DNA from: Podospora comata
Taxonomy: Eukaryota; Ascomycota; Sordariomycetes; Sordariales; Podosporaceae
Length of the DNA: 64,000 bases
Assembly (NCBI GenBank): GCA_017354895.1
Contig: CP071493.1
Coordinates: forward strand, 8,246,001-8,310,000
Reading direction: 5' to 3'
Shown: positions 11,901-22,746 of the stretch, piece after piece
Numbering within the stretch: position 1 is the first letter of the stretch
Layout of the letters: the number at the start of each line of letters is the position of its first letter
Made by a program: the position numbers and the translations under genes
Notes under the pieces: generated by a model
What the model was told of the DNA's origin: nothing
The model's database searches: none
What the model saw: the letters and a program-made list of their open reading frames with translations, nothing else

Positions 11901-14720
11901 GGTCATCGAACCTCGCGCCAATCTCAAGTACGACTTCCCCACCCTTCCCGACTGGAAGTCCGAGGTTGCTCCTCTCAACGACAAGCTCAAGGGCATGGTC
12001 GATCTCGACAGGGTTGTCGTCATTACTGGTTTCGCCGAGGTTGGTCCATGGGGCAACTCGAGGACTAGATGGGAGATGGAGGCGTACGGCGAGTTCTCCC
12101 TGGAGGGCTGCATCGAGATGGCCTGGATGATGGGTCTCATCAGGAACCACAACGGTCCCATCAAGGGCCAGCCATACTCCGGCTGGGTTGATGGCAAGAC
12201 TGGCGAGCCTGTGGAGGACAAGGACATCAAGGCCAAGTACGAAAAGTACATCTTGGAGCACTCCGGTATCCGTCTGATCGAGCCCGAGCTGTTCGATGGC
12301 TATGACCCCAACAAGAAGCAGCTCCTCCAGGAAGTCGTCATTGAGGAGGATCTGGATCCCTTCCAGACTTCCAAGGAGACCGCCGAGGAGTTCAAGCGCG
12401 AGCATGGAGACAAGGTCGAGGTCTTTGAGATCCCTGAGAGTGGCGAGTACACTGTTCGTATGAAGAAGGGGGCATCCCTCTGGATTCCCAAGGCCCTTCG
12501 CTTCGACCGTCTCGTTGCTGGTCAGATCCCAACTGGCTGGGACGCCAAGCGCTACGGCATCCCTGAGGACATCATCAGCCAAGTCGACCCCGTTTCTCTG
12601 TACGTTCTAGTCTCGACTGCCGAGGCCCTCTTGTCCTCCGGTATCACAGATCCTTTCGAGTTCTACAAGTATGTCCATGTGTCCGAAGTGGGCAACTGCA
12701 TTGGTGGTGGTCTTGGTGGATCAACGGCTCTCCGCCAGATGCACGTCGATCGCTACAAGGACAAGCCGGTCCAGAACGACATTCTTCAGGAGTCCTTCAT
12801 CAACACCATCGCTGCGTGGGTGAACATGTTGCTCCTCTCGTCTTCTGGTCCCATCAAGACCCCCGTCGGTGCTTGCGCTACTGCTGTTGAATCCGTCGAC
12901 ATCGGTTATGAGACCATCATGGAGGGCAAGGCCCGCATCTGCATCGTCGGTGGTTATGATGACTTTGGTGAGGAGGGCTCGTACGAGTTCGCCAACATGA
13001 AAGCCACCAGCAACTCTGTTGACGAGATGGCCCATGGCCGCACTCCTGCCGAGATGTCCAGACCCACCACCACGACTAGAAACGGCTTCATGGAAGCTCA
13101 GGGTGCCGGTCTCCAGGTTATCATGACTGCCAAGCTCGCTCTCGAGATGGGTGTTCCCATTTGGGGCATTCTTGCCCTCACCACGACCGCCTCTGACAAG
13201 ATCGGACGCTCCGTCCCTGCTCCCGGCCAGGGTGTTCTCACCACCGCCCGTGAGCATTCCGGCAAGTTCCCCTCGCCACTTTTGGACATCAAGTACAGAA
13301 GGCGCCAGATCGAGAGGCGCACTCGCCAAATCCAGGGTGATAAGGAAGCCGAGCACCAATACCTCGCCGACGAGGCTGAGGCTCTCAAGTCTGAGGGTCG
13401 GTCGCGTGGTGAGATTGAGGAGTATGTCGCAGACCGGGCCAGGCACATCGAGAAGGAGGCCGAGAGGCAAACTCGCGAGGTGTTGCGCAGCTTTGGCAAC
13501 AACTTCTGGAAGCAGGATCCCAGCATCGCTCCCCTGCGTGGCGCTCTGGCCACTTGGGGTCTCACCATCGACGATCTTGACGTTGCTTCTTTCCACGGCA
13601 CGTCCACCAAGGCCAACGACAAGAACGAGTCTTCTGTTATTTGCCAACAGCTTGAGCATCTCGGCCGTACCAAGGGCAATGCCGTCATGGGTATCTTCCA
13701 GAAGTATCTCACAGGTCATCCCAAGGGTGCTGCCGGTGCCTGGATGTTGAACGGCTGCCTGCAGGTTCTCAACAGTGGTCTCGTGCCCGGTAACCGCAAC
13801 GCTGACAACGTCGACGCCATCATGGAGAAGTTTGATCACATCGTCTACCCCAGCCGTACTCTCCAGACCGATGGCGTCAAGGCTTTCTCGGTCACCTCTT
13901 TTGGTTTCGGCCAGAAGGGTGCTCAGGCTATCGGTATCCACCCCAAGTATCTGTATGCCACTCTTGACCAGCAGACCTTCAACTCGTACAAGACCAGGGT
14001 TGAGGCTCGCCAGAAGAAGGCCTACACGTACTTCCACAACGGCCTGATCAACAACGCGCTGTTCGTTGCAAAGGACAAGCCCCCATATACCGATGAGCAG
14101 CTCAGCCAGGTTCTCCTCAACCCCGATGCTCGCATCACGGAAGACAAGAAGACTGGCCAGCTCATCTTCCCTCCCAACTTCATGAAGCTTTCTGAGAAGA
14201 CTGCTTCCGCCACGCCTGCTTCTCCTCAGAGCGGCAAGGCAGCTTTGGAGATGATGATTGGGCAGGCCGCGAGGGCACTTGAGACGGCCAACACTCAGGT
14301 GGGTATGGATATTGAGGACATCAAGTCGATCAACACCAACAGCGACACTTTCCTTGACCGCAACTTCACCGAGGCCGAGATGAAGTACTGCTTCTCGTCC
14401 TCCACTGGGCGGTCGCCTCAGAAGGCGTTTGCTGGCCGATGGAGTGCCAAGGAGGCCGTCTTCAAGGCCCTGCGTGTCCAGGGACAAGGGGCGGGTGCGG
14501 CTCTGAAGGATATTGAGATCGTTTCAGACAGCACTGGCTCACCAACGGTCAAGGTATGCAAAGCGGATCCTGCGTCTGGTGTGATCATAAGCTAACTTTT
14601 CGCTTGTAGCTGCACGGTTATGCTCAAGAAGCCGCTGAGAAGGCTGGTATCAGATACGTCAACGTGTCCATCACATACACCGATGACCACGCTGCCGCCA
14701 TTGCCACAGCGCAGCTCTGA
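8964..14720 (+). CDS. FAS2: Fatty acid synthase subunit alpha
   Basis: Alpha subunit of the cytosolic fatty acid synthase, carrying acyl carrier, ketoreductase, ketosynthase and phosphopantetheinyl transferase parts. Exons are 8964-9486, 9572-14553 and 14610-14720, giving 1,871 residues, normal for the family. The N-terminus is followed by an Ala/Pro-rich linker (about residues 95-140) and then the carrier domain, whose attachment Ser is residue 177 in GGKSTLQNE. The ketoreductase Rossmann motif is TGAGAGSIG. The ketosynthase has Cys1276 in GACATAVES, His1516 in [10 protein letters not shown] and His1557 in GHPKGAAG. The C-terminal transferase has [11 protein letters not shown]. The last exon restores the expected end, ...[17 protein letters not shown]. 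The start fits the conserved [22 protein letters not shown]. Intron 1 splits a Gly codon next to the phosphopantetheine Ser and contains a 26-A run. FAS1 is divergent upstream. Confidence 0.97.
9507..9532 (+). repeat. 26-nt poly(A) tract inside FAS2 intron 1
   Basis: An uninterrupted run of 26 A residues fills about a third of the 85-nt intron 9487-9571, between the GTATGT donor and the CACAG acceptor. It is the longest homopolymer I noticed in the window. Its exact length is likely to vary between strains or to be misread by sequencers. Confidence 0.95.
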
Positions 14721-15606
14721 GCCCATGGATGAATACGAGAAAAGGATTAGACGAAAGGGACTATACTATCTATCATACATACATGTTGTAATTGGGAACT
14801 AGGGACTTGAAAAGGATGTGTACATCATGATTTAGATCGACGGCCTCGGGATGGGACGTCGCCATAGAGCGCGCGCATGGGATTTGTCTGCGTAGATTTT
14901 GAGGGCGTTTAGGTTGACATCTTATTACTAGGTTATGTTTTAAGCTTTTTTTGATTATCAGGTCAACTGCCGAACGAGTTCATCCAGTGTGACGTGACGT
15001 CTTGACACCTGACACCTGTCAAACCAGGGGCAATGACGGTGCCACCCAGGCACATGTTCTAGTGTTGACCAAACTGTCGGTTTCATCGTTTCATCAGCGA
15101 GCGAAGCTTTAAAAAGTTGCGTCTTTCCTTTGTTGTTCTAGCGTGATGGCGGGCTGTGTCGGTTCGGATCGGCTGCCAAGAGTGCTTGCTCTCGGCCTGG
15201 TCGGGCAACGCCGGCACCCGTGACCCCCGCAGGCGGCGACCCGCGTTCGGGGGCGCAGAGAGCCGAACTCCACTCTCGGCGGGGGGATATCCGCTGGCGC
15301 TGCCAAGCGCGGGTTGTCATTGACTTTGTTGTTCACTTCTGAAACCTGGCAGAAATAGATAAGAAACGGTTTTCCTGTTTATTTTGTTTCCGGACTTGAT
15401 CTTTTGGGCTTTTTGGCGACTTTTGCGACACTTATCTCGACACAGATAAATTGGAGATACGACGGACGGAGTGTTGGACTGATAAGCAAAGACCGACCAG
15501 GCACGGCCGGACCACAGTACAACGGACCTCCTTGTTCACGATTGGATCTTACTTCTGACAAAACTTACAAGCCGTTTGTCATCTCCAAGACTATCACATC
15601 ATCAAA
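14721..15606. other. Intergenic, FAS2 3' region and guanine deaminase promoter
   Basis: No gene is supported here. The first 250 bases are AT-richer and should hold the FAS2 3' untranslated region. From about 15130 to 15310 the sequence is markedly GC-rich with many CG dinucleotides; the open frames there are short and compositional. The leader before 15607 is ordinary. Confidence 0.5.
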
Positions 15607-17037
15607 ATGGGGGATATCGGCTTCCCCACCGCTGCCGTGAGCGAGACAAGGCCACCAGCGAAGAACAAGATCTTCCTTGGCACTTTCATCCACTCCAAGA
15701 CTCTCAGCGAACTCGAGTATCTTCACAATGCCGCCGTAGCAGTCGACAGTCTCGGCACCATTGTCGCTGTCTCCCCGGACACCGACATCGCCAAGGCCAA
15801 AAGCACACTCCTCCCCCAGCTGAACTGGCCCTCTGATGATACCGACATGGTTGTCGCCAAAGCCGGCCAGTTCTTTTTCCCCGGCTTCATCGACACCCAC
15901 CTCCACGCCTCGCAGTATCCCAACGTTGGCCTCTTTGGCAACTCGACCCTCCTGGACTGGTTGAACACTTACACTTTCCCCTTGGAGGCGTCTTTATCCT
16001 CGCTCCCAAAAGCCCAAAAGGTCTACTCCCGTGTCATCCGCAAAACACTTTCTCACGGCACAACCACTGCGGCGTACTATGCCACCATTGACGTCCCCGC
16101 CACCAATCTCCTGGCAGATTTGTGCCTCTCCTCCGGCCAGCGCGCCCTGATCGGGAGAGTATGCATGGATCAACTCGGCCCATCCTACTACCTCGACGAA
16201 TCCCCAGCGGAATCCCTCGCCAAAACAAAGCAGTGCATCGATCACGTCTTGTCCAAAGACCCCAAGATGGAGCTAATCACCCCCATCATCACCCCCCGTT
16301 TCGCACCCGCTTGTTCGGCCCCCCTGATGAAGGAGCTAGGCCAACTAGCAAAAGAAACCGACCTCCCTGTTCAGACGCACATCAGTGAAAACAAAAACGA
16401 GATAGCCCTCGTGGCGAGTCTCTTCCCAGACGCAGGGGATAGCTACGCAGAGGTGTACGACACGTTTGGGCTGCTGACGCCAAGAACGATCCTGGCGCAC
16501 GCGGTGCACCTGACAGAAAAAGAAGCGGATTTGGTCACGGAGAGGAAGAGCAAAGTCAGCCATTGCCCTTGCTCCAACTCGGCGATTACCTCTGGAGCGG
16601 CGAGGGTGAGGTGGTTGTTGGATAAGGGGATCGAGGTTGGGCTGGGGACAGATATGAGCGGGGGGTACTCGCCTAGTGTGCTCGAGGCGGCGAGGCATGC
16701 GGTTTTGGTGAGCAGGCATATTTGTATGGATGAGGGGAAGTCGGAAGAGAGGGATAAGTTGAGCGTGGAGGAGGTTTTGTACTTGGCTACGAGGGGAGGG
16801 GCGAAGGTTGTGGGGATGGAGGACAAGATTGGTGGGTTGGAGGTGGGGATGGAGTGGGATGCTCAGCTTGTGGGACTTCATGAGGTGGATGAAGAGGAGG
16901 AAGAGGAGGAGGGAAATGTCGATGTGTTTGGGTGGGAGAGTTGGGAGGAGAAGATTGCGAAGTGGGTGTATAATGGTGATGATAGGAATACAAAGAAGGT
17001 GTGGGTGAGGGGGAGGTTGGTTCATGAGAGGAAGTGA
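15607..17037 (+). CDS. Guanine deaminase
   Basis: Zinc hydrolase converting guanine to xanthine and ammonia in purine salvage/catabolism (amidohydrolase superfamily, metallo-dependent TIM barrel). Single exon of 476 residues, close to the usual 450-480. Metal and catalytic motifs are all present: FPGFIDTHLHASQYPN with His98 and His100, QTHISEN with His258, ILAHAVHLTE with His298, SHCPCSNSAITSG, and GLGTDMSGGYSPS with Asp349. The IGRVCMDQ segment is also typical of this family. There is no signal peptide, so it should be cytosolic. An insertion of seven consecutive glutamates near residue 430 precedes the last strand; it is probably a surface loop. The start is the first ATG of the frame and is followed by a short unconserved leader. 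FAS2 ends 886 bp upstream on the same strand; I see no functional link between them. Confidence 0.95.
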   Translation: MGDIGFPTAAVSETRPPAKNKIFLGTFIHSKTLSELEYLHNAAVAVDSLGTIVAVSPDTDIAKAKSTLLPQLNWPSDDTDMVVAKAGQFFFPGFIDTHLHASQYPNVGLFGNSTLLDWLNTYTFPLEASLSSLPKAQKVYSRVIRKTLSHGTTTAAYYATIDVPATNLLADLCLSSGQRALIGRVCMDQLGPSYYLDESPAESLAKTKQCIDHVLSKDPKMELITPIITPRFAPACSAPLMKELGQLAKETDLPVQTHISENKNEIALVASLFPDAGDSYAEVYDTFGLLTPRTILAHAVHLTEKEADLVTERKSKVSHCPCSNSAITSGAARVRWLLDKGIEVGLGTDMSGGYSPSVLEAARHAVLVSRHICMDEGKSEERDKLSVEEVLYLATRGGAKVVGMEDKIGGLEVGMEWDAQLVGLHEVDEEEEEEEGNVDVFGWESWEEKIAKWVYNGDDRNTKKVWVRGRLVHERK

Positions 17038-18022
17038 TTTCACGACATTTTGATTATTTCAGGAATTTAGAAAGAGAACAGCAAGCGTGTTGGCGTTTAG
17101 AAGATCTTGTAACGAATATGATGACAGTTTTTCCCGTTTAAATCATCACAGGAACAATTGTAGGAAATTCTGTTCCATAAAGCTGTGGCAGGTGTTGACC
17201 AAGTCGCAAAAGAAGCAACCGTCATGGGTTTGAACCAACTACCTGAAGCGAAGGGTCGAGTCCGGCCCACACAACCCAACTGGTCAGGCCAGGTTGCTCG
17301 CGGCTCCTTGACCATTGCGCTGTCTACACACAATGGCTAGCTACTTCGCTGATAGCATGTGCAGATAGGTGGTATATAGGTATGCTTTCTATCTGCTCAG
17401 TTTCATCTGAAATTCATCATCCAATGATATGACATCATCGTAACCATCTCAAAGTCGTAAACAACTGCGGCGCTGTCCGCCTTGGCCATGACCCCTATCG
17501 ACCCGCCGCAGAGGCCAGCCGACCGCTGTGCCCCTTCAATCAAATCACCGTCGGATTTTGTCAGCCATTGAACATGCCACTGAACAAAAGCTGATGAGTC
17601 AGTACAGTAAGCTACGCCTCCATTTTTAGGCCGTGAAACGTCAACGAGGCCAGCAACCCAGGACGCCATGACGGCTGCCACCATCCGGGCCATCCCTTAA
17701 CCTTATTTCTCGGCCGAGTTCGATCCCATGATTTTCCCCGACGACCGTCATCATGATTATGGAATGTTTCCGCTGCCTAAGGGCCGGAGAAGTCGGCTTA
17801 GGATCGGCCGGGTCTGCGGGTATCGTGCGGCAAGGGGGCGATCAACCCAGGAAGGTCATCATCAAGTCGAAACTAGGCTAATAAGCAGAGGCGCCTTGAT
17901 GAGAAGAGAATTGGACCGGTGAGATGGCCAAGACCTGTTTGAGATCCTGGGGATGAACTCATCATGAGAATACCGTAGGAGAACTTGGGCTTTTAGCAGT
18001 GAGGTGGATGTGATCGAAAGAG
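17038..18022. other. Intergenic, nothing firmly supported
   Basis: About 1 kb between guanine deaminase and the promoter of the small secreted protein. A 96-codon open frame on the minus strand (17403-17693) has no recognisable motif, signal peptide or partner exon, so I do not call it. I saw no tRNA or repeat. Confidence 0.4.
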
Positions 18023-18028
18023 TATAAA
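18023..18028 (+). promoter_or_regulatory. TATA box of small secreted protein gene
   Basis: TATAAA lies 134 nt upstream of the ATG at 18157. Between them is a leader rich in CAA/ACA repeats, a composition common before highly expressed fungal genes. The assignment rests on motif and spacing only. Confidence 0.55.
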
Positions 18029-18156
18029 TCAGACAGATTTCGCTCACTGGAAAGAAACTATTCATCAGCATCAACAAATACAACAGCAACACTACAACAG
18101 CAGCAAACAACACTTTCAAACACTCACACAAATAATCAATCTTGCCATCTTTCAAA

Positions 18157-18573
18157 ATGCGTGCCACCACCACCATCCTCTTCATCGCTTCCCTCGCCTC
18201 CACCGCCTTCGGTGCTGCGACCAAGATGTTTGACGACGAGAACTGGTATTCCTCCCTTTATCGTCATCTCTTGCCAAAAACAGCCTAACTAATCACTTCC
18301 TCTAGCCAAAATGAAGTCGACAAAAAGGTCTTTAACGGCTTCTCCACCGGTGACGCTCCCCTCACCGACAACATCAAGTCCATCCGCACCGACTCCCGCG
18401 TCGACACCTGGTTTGCCTACCAGCGCAACGACGGCGAGGGGTGCAAGGGCGACCTCATCACCAGAGTCAACAACGGTGATTGCATCAAGGTTTCTGACTT
18501 GGGCATTGGGTGCACGCGGTTGTGTGCCAGTGGTTTGGGTGCTGGCAGCTGTGTTGCTACCACTATCCCTTAA
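18157..18573 (+). CDS. Small secreted cysteine-rich protein
   Basis: Two exons, 18157-18245 and 18306-18573, joined by a 60-nt GT-AG intron, encode 118 residues. Residues 1-19 (MRATTTILFIASLASTAFG) are a clear signal peptide. The mature part has six cysteines (residues 30, 76, 89, 99, 103 and 112 approximately), enough for three disulfides, and no lysine/arginine clusters. The splice creates the first mature cysteine codon (TG|C), which supports the model. The family is not one I recognise. Size, secretion and cysteine content fit the broad class of fungal small secreted proteins (effector-like or antimicrobial), but no function can be assigned. A TATA box and CAA-rich leader precede it, suggesting strong, possibly condition-dependent expression. 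Confidence 0.8.
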
Positions 18574-20223
18574 ACGGTGATGCTGCTTTGAGATATAGGG
18601 GATTGCTGGTCTGAATTGGGCGCTTGGATAAAGGTCGGGGATTGGTTTGAATTCGCATATTGATAGTATTTGGCTTATTGAATTTCTACACTGTCTGTTT
18701 TAAACAATTTCCCATGCCGCTGCGAGCGAAAATAGACAAAGAAAAGGCGTACGGCTACCTATAACCCGAAGAGCAACAGATGCCAGTTATAGAGCCTGTC
18801 AGAGTTGACTAACGTCGGGTCTGATGATGGCTGCACCGAAGGCACGGTTCAACACTGCGGCTGCTTGTAGTCGCAACTTTGGCACTCAATCTCTTGGTGC
18901 GCTTTGCTCCACCCATTGGCTCGCCATGTCCTGTGGCCCTGTTTCGACCACCTATCAAAGTTTCCAAAAGACATCTCGATCAACCATCCACATGTCTCAC
19001 GGCACTCGATATTGACGGCTGATCAACCCGAAGAATGCACCATCTCGCGTTCTATTTTCAGCCGCATCTTTCAAGATGATTCAATCCACTCTTCTGGAAG
19101 CAAATTCCAACACTTGTTCCGGCTAATAATAGCGAAGCTCTCAACGCCTATCGCGGCTCCTTTCCGTTACCGGTCGTTACACCCAGCTCAACAACAGTTG
19201 TCGTCGTTCCGCGATATTGACCAGGACCCACGATAATGAAACCTCAAACTACACCGTTCACTACCGTCGTCATCATGCACAGACTCCCGCCTTGGCACTG
19301 GTAGTCAAGATTGAGGCAGCCGACGCGTTGTGGGGGCGTTTTGGTCTCTAACGACAAACCTCGTGTCATTCTTCCCCAGAAACCTCAAGATCCAAGAGCA
19401 AATTCCCACCACGAAGCAAACAACCCCTCCGTAAGAAGCGTGATCTTGTGCCGTAGTCCCGCGCCAAGTTGCAAGAGAGAAAAAAGTGCGGAAGCCGAGG
19501 CACGTGCGACAGGGGTTAGGACACCCCTTGTCTCTCGCTTGGTGTGCATTCTCTGGCGAATCACGAGCCTTCCAAGCCGCCATATTGGGCAGTGCTCACC
19601 ACTTGAAGCTTCAGCTCATTAACCAGTTGCGGCAGTCCAGCAGACAATCCCCAGGGTTGTCCCAAGGGAAGCCCAACTGCGGGCCCAAAAGTAGACCCAA
19701 AGTCTGCTATGCGTCTGCTTTTTGGCACTTGAAATTTGACGTCTCACTCACTGCGCAGTGGTTTCCTTTTCTTCAGCCTTCGGGGCACACATATCGGCCT
19801 TGGCACGACGACGTCAGCGAATCGAGTTTCAACGACATACCCCGGCACACCACACACACCCAAGCGCCGTTTCTCAGTACATTCTTCCATCGTGTCAGTC
19901 CATGCCTGGCGTGAACATGGGTGCCGAACCGTTGTTGAGGCCGCCACTGCATCTTGGGCTTGCAGAAACTGACACACCCTGTCCGTTCAGGCATGCGGCA
20001 TGTGGGCAACCGTCCCCCCCAAGCCGAATCTGGCCTGGCTGATTAGGTCTTGAATGCGAAATGAGGAGATGTGTGACACCAAAGCAAAGTGATAAAAAGA
20101 TGGTGTTTCCCCCACTTCTGAGCAGCTGGTTTATTGCTGTAGGCCAAACCGGACTGTGTGATATCAACAACACCAGCTTCGTACGGACTCGACACCACCC
20201 CAAGTCACCAACAGACCCACATC
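18574..20223. other. Intergenic, nothing firmly supported
   Basis: About 1.65 kb between the secreted protein and the MARVEL-like gene. Several overlapping open frames of up to 142 codons exist on both strands around 18900-20000, but none has recognisable motifs or plausible splice partners. No repeats or tRNA were seen. Confidence 0.4.
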
Positions 20224-21099
20224 ATGTCGACTCAAGGTCTCCTTGCAAAGGGCGTTCCCCCTCAACCCCTCTGGCTCCTCTACATCAAGATCGCGATTTT
20301 GGTGCTCTCACTCGTCACACTCGCTCTCGGTGCTTGGGCCTTATCAATCTTTGGTGGCTATGCTGGAGGATATGGTGGCCCGACTGGCGCCGGTGGTCTT
20401 GTCATCTTCACAGTATGTTTCGTCTTGTCGAGTCCTATATCTCATCTCATACTCACACATCACAGGCTATCTGGTCCTTCATTGTCTACGGCGGCGCCGC
20501 AGCCATTGAGATCTGGGCCCCTCACTTCTTCTATCGCATCGGTGCTCTGGTCGGTTACATCCTCCACATCATCTTTTGGCTCTCCGCCTGGGCCTGGTCT
20601 GCCAGCGCCGCTTCCTTCTGGCTCTCATACACGTATGCCTTTGGTTTCTACGACTCTATGTGGAAGAGAGAGGGCCAGGCTCTCGGTGCCTGCGCCGGTC
20701 TCGGTGCTTTGATTTGGTAAGCAAAATCAGATTGTCCCGGTATTCACAGCAGGATTTCCTCCGTCCCCGTAGCTGCGCCGCACTGCCTCACGGCAACATC
20801 ACATGGGGTGTCAGCAATTCGGGGATACCACCCCGCACTGATGTGCATCCAGTGCAATCAAGCAATAAAGCCACAAAATCTACCAATTTGGACTTACCAA
20901 CCCGACCTGATTGGCTAACATTCTGGACCGTAGGGTTCTTTCCATTGTGCACTTGGTCTTCTTCATCCGTGCCTCCCTGGCTGATCCTGAGGGGTCTGGC
21001 CCGGCCCCTGGCACCGCCGGCCAAGCTGAGCTCGGCCAGGTCAAGCCTGAGCAGCAGTACCCCGCACAGCAGACCTATCCTGTCCAGCAGACTCAATAG
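20224..21099 (+). CDS. MARVEL-like four-helix membrane protein
   Basis: Three exons, 20224-20412, 20466-20716 and 20934-21099, give 201 residues. Four hydrophobic segments are visible: about residues 18-45 (starting WLLYIKIAILVLSL), 58-80, 85-120 (rich in Trp and Ala, WLSAWAWSASAASFWLSY) and 135-165. They are followed by a hydrophilic Pro/Gln-rich tail ending PAQQTYPVQQTQ. This topology, with both ends probably cytosolic, fits the MARVEL-type membrane proteins common in filamentous fungi (cortical or vesicle proteins). The spliced frame is continuous across both introns: A-I-W at the first junction, and a split Trp codon at the second. Intron 2 is long for this genome (217 nt) and ends CTAAC...GTAG. 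The family assignment is from topology, not a specific motif. Confidence 0.8.
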
Positions 21100-22746
21100 A
21101 TGCGCTTCATGCAGGTGAAGCTGCACGTTGGTCTATGAGGGTGGTGTAGGAAATTGAGTCGGTGTCGTCACGCCAGATGAGAGGTTGCAGTCGGGGACGG
21201 GGAATGAGTTTGATGTGTTCTTTTATTATTCATGATACCAGGTGCCAAGCGATGGGCTATAATGGAGTTGGATATTTACTGGATGGGAGTTGCTTTCCTT
21301 GTTTTGATTAGGATGGCGACGGAGTGAGGCACAGATACCCCTATCGATGAAACTGATTATGGAGTGAAGTTGATTTGTGCAGTTTGCATGACCCGTCAGC
21401 AGTATAGGCAAGGAATATTTACTAGCTATTTTGCTAATTTCCTCTCCTCTTCAAGTCCTCCTTTCCGATTAAAACTTCTCTAGACGATGGATCTCACCTG
21501 TTCGCCCAAGGTTTAAATTGGACAACATTCCGGTGGGTATCTACTCAGTGGCATGAAACTACCTATATAAATGAAACAGCTCAGGTAGTCATGTAGATGA
21601 ACACCCCAAAAGAAAATATGCTATAAATCATCAGTATAGAAGTTGTTGTTACCTACAACCCTGCTCCAAATGCAACCATGTATGTGAAAATAGAAGATAG
21701 TTCATGTGTAGAAAGCGGCAGACGATATACCTTTCAAATTTCTTTCAACACATCTGACTTTCATCTTGAACCATGCAAACAATATATAAATGCCCCTAAG
21801 CTATTTCAATAGGCTCAATTTTTAAAGGTGCATTGATGATTCGAAAAGGTGTATTGACTACCTTTTGACTCAAAATACACCTGAAAAGTTTTGAGGCGTA
21901 TGAACGATCTTTAAAATGGTTTGGCAACCCATGAATGACAAGTAATGTGTATTGAGTACATTAGAAGGCCCATTTAACACTACAGTAGATCTAGAACGTA
22001 TGTCGACAATGATAAACAACATAGCCAATGCACGTTAACTTACAAGCCTGCGGACGATGCTGTTATTTCTTCGACTTCTTCATTTGCAACCACTCTCGCC
22101 CCCCAACCGCCTTCCCCCCTTTATCTCTGCATTCTTCCTTTACTCTCTCTTGAGTTTCCAACACACAACTGAAATTGTGCATTTTCTTTGATGCCAAGCA
22201 ACCAAACCAACTGTTTCCCATCTTCGTCGGCATCATCCACTCCAAATCTACCGTGTCAAACAGCTGCGACCGTGTAGTGTGGTGGTCCCGGTCAGGCGGT
22301 ACAACCCGATCGGCCCCACCCCGCCTCCGTCCCCCCGGATTTAAGGAGGACGCCAAGAATGCCGGCAAGATAAGGCATGTTACCTTTTTCGGTGACCAGT
22401 CCGGTCTCCGCCGCGTGCTTGACCCGCAGGATTGGGCCGGAAAACAGGGCGCTCCCCACTCGCAAGATAAGACTATCGGCCACTAAGTGGTGTATACATC
22501 TGATAGGCGCCGCATATCACCATAACACGCACGGCGATGATGAGATGGGAACTCCAAGAATGACGAGAATGGGATTCGTAAAGATAGGAGTCTTGAGGTC
22601 CCCGGGGCTATGTAGGACCCGCCAGAACATCAGGATCGGACATTTAAAGATGATGGCAAGCCCAGATATTCTTGTGGCTGATCAGACCTCATCAGCGCTG
22701 GACCTTTACACCCAAGCTCACCCAGTTCTCGGTCCTCCAGCTCGAG
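21100..22746. other. Intergenic, AT-rich middle with short repeats
   Basis: No gene is supported. From about 21420 to 22040 the sequence is AT-rich. AAAGGTG(C/T)ATTGA occurs at 21824-21836 and again 21 bp later at 21845-21857. AGGTGTATT at 21847-21855 is mirrored as AATACACCT at 21874-21882, so a small hairpin is possible. The last ~700 bases hold the asparaginase promoter and leader. Confidence 0.45.

Noticed and set aside
10243-12582. 779-codon open frame antisense to FAS2
   Set aside because: Shadow of the highly biased FAS2 codons; no motifs and no promoter.
17150-17290. tRNA-like T-arm motifs (GGGTTTGAACC and GGGTCGAGTCC)
   Set aside because: No acceptor, D or anticodon stems can be formed at proper spacing on either strand.
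17403-17693. 96-codon minus-strand open frame
   Set aside because: Its composition looks protein-like, but nothing is recognisable and no additional exon or leader supports it.
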